NCBI GenBank assembly: GCA_021129785.1
Contig: JAJOKQ010000136.1
Span: 4,132-35,701, forward strand
Origin: Clostridiales bacterium
GTDB taxonomy: Bacteria; Bacillota; Clostridia; Peptostreptococcales; NVVX01
Direction of reading: 5' to 3'
Length of the DNA stretch: 31,570 nucleotides
The position numbers and the translations under genes are program-made. Shown in pieces: positions 26,660 to 31,570 of this stretch; positions within the stretch are counted from its first letter, which is position 1, and every line of letters begins with the position of its first letter. A model generated the notes under the pieces. That model was not told where the DNA came from. It worked only from the letters and a program-made list of their open reading frames with translations, and made no database searches.

Positions 26660-29173
26660 ATGACAGAACTAAATTTGAATCAAATAGTCGATAAATTAAA
26701 TAGTGAATTCAAGTCTGATGTTCGTAAACTTGTATTTTGGTACGATGCCAATGCTGAGTTTGTATCGGATATTGAATCACTTGAGTTAGAAAATGCCAAA
26801 GTCTTAAGGCTTGAGCGAGATAATCAGTTCCATATTAAGTATGTTTTAGAGCGTGAAGATAATGAAACGAATTACTTGGTTTATGCGCCATTTCCAAAGC
26901 CTGCTCTTCGAGATAATCACCTAGCAGATACAATCCGTTATTCTAAGGAGTTTTTTGCAGACCGTACATCTTTATTGGCTATTGATTTGGGCATTGATGA
27001 GAAGTACAAGCCTGTGTTACAGAAGTATAACAAATTCTTTAAGGCAAAAGAGCGCATTCAAAAGTTTTATAATCTTGAAATTGAAAACTTTAATAAACAA
27101 GTCATTGAAACGGCACTGATGAGCGTTATCTGTAAAACGAAAGTTGTTTCTTTTGAAGAGAGTGTCAGGACAATTATTGCAGAAGGTAACTTTGAAGAGA
27201 ATAGATATCTAGCGGATTTTGAAAAGTATGATTTGATAGATCCATTTTGGAAAATGTGCGAAGAAACCTTTGGCTATACAGATGTTACACCATCATTAAC
27301 TAAATTTGTATATACCTTGTTTGTAACTTATTCATCTAAAGTGGTTCATACAGCACTGCCACAGGCATGGAAGAATTATTGTTCTTACAAATCAGGAAAT
27401 ATTATTGCTTTTCTGGATAGCTTAATGAATAGCATAATCTACAACGATGTTTTTCAAGAACTGTCTCAAATGACCTATAGCCAGTTAAAGGGAGACACAG
27501 TCTTTGAACGTATAGATGTTGAAGAATTGATTGATTGCGAGCTATTTCGTAAGATAGATGTATTTGTAATAAAGTGGTTGATTGGAAGACTTGAGAATGA
27601 AGATGTTGATGCTAAATTAAATGGTGCTTTGATACCTGAAATTTGTCAGAAAAGAAGAAAGATGCATTATGGGAAAGCGTATGAGTCTCATTATTATGTG
27701 CTTGAAAATGCCTACCACTTGATTAAAGCAGCTAGATATGAACCTAAGAAAGAGATAGATGCCATAATAAAAGAATATGTAACAAAAGATTATTCTGTTG
27801 ACCAAAACTACAGGTATTTCTATTATCATTTTGATAAAATTTCAAATAATACGCCTTATGATACCCTTCGTGATCTTATAGAAAATGTTTACACGAATAA
27901 ATTCTTGGATAAATTGTCAGTGGCTTGGACTAGAGCCTTTGAAGATAACAAGACAAAAGCAGGAATTTTAAAGCAACAAGAGTTTTACAATAAATATCTG
28001 AGATCAGCAAAAGAGCGTACGGTGGTAATCATTTCAGATGCACTCAGATATGAAGTGGGTCAAACGTTATTGAATCGTTTGGATAATGATGAGAAATGTA
28101 CAGCTTCATTAGCTCCTATGTTGAGTGTCTTACCTTCATGTACAAGATTTGGAATGTCGGCGTTACTGCCACATAAAGAATTAGTTATGAGTGATGACTT
28201 TAAGGTATTAGTTGATGGCAAAGTATGCGATGATCTTAAAGCAAGAGAACAAATTTTGAAGTCTTATGTACTAAATAGTAAAACGGTTCAATTTGATGAT
28301 ATAAAGAACATGAAAATTTCTGACTTAAAGGAAATTTTTACAGGGCAGGATATTGTATATGTTTATCATAATCAAGTGGACGCCAGAGGCGATAAGTTAA
28401 ACACAGAGAATGAAGTATTCAATGCGTGTGAAGAAGCAGTTGAAGAGATTCATACAATGATTAAAAGGCTTACAAGTGCAAATAATATTCACTTTATAAT
28501 TACTGCTGACCATGGATTTATCTATAAACGAGACAAGCTTGCTGAAAGTGATAAAATTAGTGGGTTTGATAAGAAGAATGCTTTTGTAGGAAGACGTTAT
28601 ATTGTAGCAGATGAACCTGTTAATGCAGATGGTATAGCAAGCATTTTATTGGGTGATATATTAAATAATGATGATCAAAGGATTATATCGGTCCCTGTTG
28701 GTAGTGATGTATTTAAAGTATCAGGTGGGGGTCAAAACTTTGTTCACGGAGGCGCATCGATACAGGAATTAATTATTCCGATTATTGATGTGAAAACCAA
28801 TAAATATCATACGGAAACTAAATCAGTGAGCATAAGATTAGTTAGTTTAGTTAATAAGATTACCAATCTTACTACAAATCTAGACTTCATTCAATATGAT
28901 CCTGTTTCAGATATATTTAAAGAAACAACATATAAGGTGTTCTTTATTTCTGATGACAATGAGAAAATATCCAATGACAATATATATGTAGCGGATAAGA
29001 AAGATAAAGACGCTAGTAAACGAATTTTTCGATTGAAGTTTACTTTTAAGAACAAGAAGTATGATAGAAATAGAAAGTATTATCTAGTTGCCTATGATGA
29101 GAAGAATTCATTAGAAGTTATAAGACATGAAATTCAAATGGATTTGGCGTTTGTAGATGATTTTGGCTTCTAG
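26660..29173 (+). CDS. pglZ: PglZ (BrxZ), alkaline-phosphatase-fold BREX protein
   Basis: The signature BREX protein: the PglZ domain is an alkaline-phosphatase-superfamily fold found in all BREX types. The 837 residues include VVIISDALRYEVGQTLL (Asp460, metal-binding and nucleophile region), FIITADHGFIYKRDKL (Asp617-His618) and GGGQNFVHGGASIQELIIPI (His696). These are the expected metal-binding positions along the fold. The N-terminal half (LVFWYDANAEFVSDIESL onward) is the BREX-1 type extension. In characterised systems it is needed for methylation and defence, and a homologue shows metal-dependent nuclease activity. ATG 26660 follows GGCGGTGA. The 52-bp gap after pglX holds only a small ATGGG/CCCAT inverted repeat. 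Confidence 0.94.
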   Translation: MTELNLNQIVDKLNSEFKSDVRKLVFWYDANAEFVSDIESLELENAKVLRLERDNQFHIKYVLEREDNETNYLVYAPFPKPALRDNHLADTIRYSKEFFADRTSLLAIDLGIDEKYKPVLQKYNKFFKAKERIQKFYNLEIENFNKQVIETALMSVICKTKVVSFEESVRTIIAEGNFEENRYLADFEKYDLIDPFWKMCEETFGYTDVTPSLTKFVYTLFVTYSSKVVHTALPQAWKNYCSYKSGNIIAFLDSLMNSIIYNDVFQELSQMTYSQLKGDTVFERIDVEELIDCELFRKIDVFVIKWLIGRLENEDVDAKLNGALIPEICQKRRKMHYGKAYESHYYVLENAYHLIKAARYEPKKEIDAIIKEYVTKDYSVDQNYRYFYYHFDKISNNTPYDTLRDLIENVYTNKFLDKLSVAWTRAFEDNKTKAGILKQQEFYNKYLRSAKERTVVIISDALRYEVGQTLLNRLDNDEKCTASLAPMLSVLPSCTRFGMSALLPHKELVMSDDFKVLVDGKVCDDLKAREQILKSYVLNSKTVQFDDIKNMKISDLKEIFTGQDIVYVYHNQVDARGDKLNTENEVFNACEEAVEEIHTMIKRLTSANNIHFIITADHGFIYKRDKLAESDKISGFDKKNAFVGRRYIVADEPVNADGIASILLGDILNNDDQRIISVPVGSDVFKVSGGGQNFVHGGASIQELIIPIIDVKTNKYHTETKSVSIRLVSLVNKITNLTTNLDFIQYDPVSDIFKETTYKVFFISDDNEKISNDNIYVADKKDKDASKRIFRLKFTFKNKKYDRNRKYYLVAYDEKNSLEVIRHEIQMDLAFVDDFGF

Positions 29174-29196
29174 ATAAGATGCAGGAGGAAAGCAGA

Positions 29197-31266
29197 ATGA
29201 TTAAAGATGATGTAATTGAAGAAATGGATAATCCAACTGCTGTGATCAACAAAAAACTTAGGCAGTACTTTGATGGGAAAATAGTCCGTAAAGATTTAAC
29301 TAAATCCATAAAAGAAGGGGCAAATGTTCCTGTATATGTTTTGGAATTTCTTCTAGGACAATATTGTAGTTCAGATGATCCTGAAATTATTGAAGAAGGT
29401 GTAAGTACAGTTAAAAGAATCTTAGCGGATAATTTTGTTCGACCGGATGAAGCACAAAAAGTGTTGTCAATGCTGAGAGAGCGTGGAAGCTATACTGTTA
29501 TTGATCGTATTACTGCAAAACTAAATATTAAACAAGACAGATATGAGGCTGAATTTTCTAATCTAGGAATTACGAATATTCTTTTAGAACCTTCTTATGT
29601 GTCTGACTTTGACCGATTGTTAGTTGGTGGTATTTGGTGTATTGTTCAGTTGGAGTATGAGTTTCATGAAGAAGATAGAAGAGCAACACCGATACGTGTG
29701 CGAAAACTTACACCGATTCAGATGCCACATGTTGATATGGATGAATATAAGGTTCTGAGAGCAGAATTTACCAAGTCTGAATGGATTGATGTCTTGCTAC
29801 GTTCAACTGGTATGGAATCTAATAAATTTACTGAAAGAGAAAAATGGCTATTACTGGCTAGAATGATACCGTTAGTAGAAAACAACTTCAATCTATGTGA
29901 GTTAGGACCAAGAAGCACAGGAAAGTCTCATATATACAAAGAAATATCCCCTAATAGTATCTTGGTTTCAGGTGGTCAGACAACGGTTGCCAACTTATTT
30001 TACAACATGGCAAGGAAAACAGTCGGACTTGTAGGCATGTGGGATTGTGTCGCTTTTGATGAGGTTGCCGGTATTACATTTAAAGATAAAGATGGCATTC
30101 AAATTATGAAGGACTATATGGCATCCGGTTCCTTTGCACGTGGTAAAGAAGAAAAAGCAGCAAGTGCTTCCATGGTGTTTGTTGGCAATGTTAACCAAAG
30201 TGTAGATGTACTACTTAAAACTTCGCATTTATTTGATCCTTTTCCAGAAGCAATAGCATATGATACAGCATTTCTTGATAGAATGCATTGTTATGTTCCT
30301 GGATGGGAGATCCCTAAATATAGACCAGATTTTTTTACCGATGAATATGGATTTATTACGGACTATTTATCAGAAGTCATGAGGGAACTGCGTAAAGAAC
30401 AGTTTAGTGATGTTAGTGATAAATTCTTTAAGTTTGGTTCCAACTTGAATCAACGTGATGTTATAGCGGTTAGGAAGATGATTTCTGGTTTTACTAAGTT
30501 ATTATATCCTGATGGCAAATTTACAAAAGAAGATATTGCTGAAATCATGAGAATCTCTCTGGAAATGCGCCGTAGAGTAAAAGAGCAACTTAAAAAAATT
30601 GGTGGAATGGAATTCTATGATGTGAATTTTTCATATGTAGACAATGAGACATTCGAAGAAAACTATGTTTCAGTCATGGAGCAAGGTGGCGGCAAGTTAA
30701 TACCTGAAGGCATGACCAATCCTGGACATGTGTATACGATATCAAGAGGAAAAACAGGAATGACAGGCGTATATCGTCTTGAGACACAGGTATTACCTGG
30801 AACAGGTAAATTTGAAAGAACTGGCTTAGGATCAGATAGAGATGCCAAAGAAGCTACCAATACAGCATTCAACTACTTAAAAGCATATGGGAAATCAATA
30901 AGCAACTCAATCAGCACTACTTCAAAAGATTATATTGTTAATTATCAAGATCTTAATGGTTTAGGCATGACAAATAAATTGACATTGCCATCACTAATTG
31001 CTATTTGTTCAGCAGCACTGAGCAAGCCAACATTGTCAAGTATGGCTGTTTTAGGTGATATCAGCATCAGTGGAACAATTATTGATGTTGATGAATTGGC
31101 AAGTACATTACAAGTGTGTTTAGACAATGGTGCTAAGAAAGTATTGTTACCAATAACTGCAGCGGCAAGTCTTGGAACTGTTCCTTCGGATTTAGTGGGG
31201 GCATTTAGTTTGATATTTTATTCTACTCCACAGGAGGCTGTGTTTAAAGCGCTTGGGGTTGAATAG
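29197..31266 (+). CDS. brxL: BrxL, AAA+ / Lon-like BREX effector
   Basis: Last core gene of a type 1 BREX operon. BrxL proteins form AAA+ ring assemblies that bind DNA and are required for phage exclusion but not for host methylation. The 689 residues contain Walker A GPRSTGKS at 237-244 (Lys243), Walker B CVAFDEVAGI with Asp288-Glu289, and sensor-like MVFVGNVNQS. The C-terminal Lon-like domain (about 590-689) contains LPSLIAICSAALSKP, VLGDISISGTI and AKKVLLPITAAASL. By hand alignment to Lon, the serine (Ser599) is present but the catalytic lysine position is Ala635, so protease activity is doubtful. ATG 29197 follows AGGAGGA (29183-29189); an in-frame ATG at 29179 precedes that site. It is the usual length for the family. 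Confidence 0.94.
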   Translation: MIKDDVIEEMDNPTAVINKKLRQYFDGKIVRKDLTKSIKEGANVPVYVLEFLLGQYCSSDDPEIIEEGVSTVKRILADNFVRPDEAQKVLSMLRERGSYTVIDRITAKLNIKQDRYEAEFSNLGITNILLEPSYVSDFDRLLVGGIWCIVQLEYEFHEEDRRATPIRVRKLTPIQMPHVDMDEYKVLRAEFTKSEWIDVLLRSTGMESNKFTEREKWLLLARMIPLVENNFNLCELGPRSTGKSHIYKEISPNSILVSGGQTTVANLFYNMARKTVGLVGMWDCVAFDEVAGITFKDKDGIQIMKDYMASGSFARGKEEKAASASMVFVGNVNQSVDVLLKTSHLFDPFPEAIAYDTAFLDRMHCYVPGWEIPKYRPDFFTDEYGFITDYLSEVMRELRKEQFSDVSDKFFKFGSNLNQRDVIAVRKMISGFTKLLYPDGKFTKEDIAEIMRISLEMRRRVKEQLKKIGGMEFYDVNFSYVDNETFEENYVSVMEQGGGKLIPEGMTNPGHVYTISRGKTGMTGVYRLETQVLPGTGKFERTGLGSDRDAKEATNTAFNYLKAYGKSISNSISTTSKDYIVNYQDLNGLGMTNKLTLPSLIAICSAALSKPTLSSMAVLGDISISGTIIDVDELASTLQVCLDNGAKKVLLPITAAASLGTVPSDLVGAFSLIFYSTPQEAVFKALGVE

Positions 31267-31269
31267 GGG

Positions 31270-31303
31270 ATATTGTCTTTTTAGACACGTTAAAAGGCAA
31301 TAT
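31270..31303 (+). terminator. Hairpin after brxL, probable operon end
   Basis: ATATTG-T-CTTTTTA (31270-31283) pairs with TTAAAAG-G-CAATAT (31290-31303) around a 6-nt loop, with one T-G pair and one mismatch. It starts 4 bp after the brxL stop. The following T run is weak, so it may be a terminator or an mRNA-stabilising 3' hairpin. Confidence 0.5.
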
Positions 31304-31399
31304 TAATTTGAATGGAATTTAGAAAATGTGAATTTAAATAGATGGATTGCCTGAAACCAGAAAGATATTGTATGAAGCAAATAACGGGAGGTGAACATT

Positions 31400-31570
31400 T
31401 TGCAAAAATTGACACTGAATTTAAGAAATTGTTATGGGATAGAAAAATTGAACTGTGAGTTCGATTACTCACAGAAGTCGGTGAATCTGTTATATGCAAG
31501 AAATGGTCTTATGAAGACTTGGCTAACCAAAACTTTTAGGAAACTGCAAAAAATAAGGAAAATGAAATTT
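31400..31570 (+). pseudogene. N-terminal part of a PrrC/AAA_13-like P-loop ATPase, apparently damaged
   Basis: TTG 31400 is preceded by GGGAGGTGA at 31386-31394. The frame reads LQKLTLNLRNCYGIEKLNCE, then FDYSQKSVNLLYARNGLMKT and WLTKTFRKL. It matches the opening of large ATPases seen in defence islands that start LKNCYGIKKLEYEFDFS and have the Walker A variant YAPNGVMKTS. Here Pro is replaced by Arg and the final Ser by Trp, both unusual for a P-loop. After KTF the frame turns into basic, unnatural text (RKLQKIRKMKF). Restoring one missing G before 31538 gives KTFEETAKNKENEI, which fits the family better. So the gene is probably broken; the window end cuts it. The 133 bp between brxL and this start holds the hairpin and nothing else I can support. 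Confidence 0.55.

Noticed and set aside
31335..31451. Short frame starting ATG GAT TGC, overlapping the start of the ATPase gene
   Set aside because: It has no ribosome binding site and no similarity, while the overlapping TTG-initiated frame has a strong site and a recognisable ATPase opening.

Overview
The window is AT-rich chromosomal DNA, most likely from an endospore-forming member of the Clostridia. Pointers to this are the dnaE1 / short DUF2007-like gene / pfkA / pyk order, a pyruvate kinase with the extra C-terminal phosphohistidine-type domain seen in Bacilli and Clostridia, a secreted protein with two GerMN domains, frequent TTG starts, strong GGAGG ribosome binding sites, and heavy use of AGA, ATA and other A/T-ending codons. 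No rRNA, tRNA or CRISPR array was seen.

Left part (1-16756, housekeeping). In order: nth (endonuclease III), an FtsA-like actin-fold ATPase with a long C-terminal extension, a decayed IS3-family transposase fragment, an NhaC-type antiporter translationally coupled to dnaE, a short DUF2007-like gene with its own promoter and terminator, pfkA-pyk, ung (minus strand), fxsA, an aldo/keto reductase with a ferredoxin-like tail, a secreted two-GerMN-domain protein (minus strand), and an RlmD/RlmCD-type 23S rRNA methyltransferase. These genes look intact and ordinary.

Right part (about 16757-31570, defence island). It opens with a non-coding stretch carrying a terminator, a 12-bp palindrome and a near-consensus promoter. 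Next come a broken XRE-type regulator gene and a complete type 1 BREX anti-phage operon: brxA, brxB, brxC, an accessory gene, pglX (brxX), pglZ (brxZ), brxL. All BREX genes are on the plus strand, tightly spaced, with no terminator visible between them. By family knowledge, PglX marks host DNA by adenine methylation, PglZ, BrxB and BrxC are core components needed for marking and/or exclusion, BrxA is a small DNA-binding protein, and BrxL is an AAA+ ring protein needed for exclusion.

The less ordinary observations concern the edges of the BREX operon. (i) The accessory locus between brxC and pglX reads as two small overlapping genes. It looks like one gene of about 289 codons broken by loss of one A, with an Asn/Ser/Thr-rich linker and a hydrophobic tail. 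(ii) The upstream XRE regulator gene has a nonsense codon and a frameshift. (iii) The gene after brxL encodes the N-terminus of a P-loop ATPase with an atypical Walker A motif and an apparent one-base deletion; the window end cuts it. (iv) Tandem TTGAGAGN octamers span the brxB stop codon and the brxC ribosome binding site. The six core BREX genes are open while the three flanking or embedded accessory genes are each damaged. This could reflect real decay, on/off variation or sequencing error; reads would decide.
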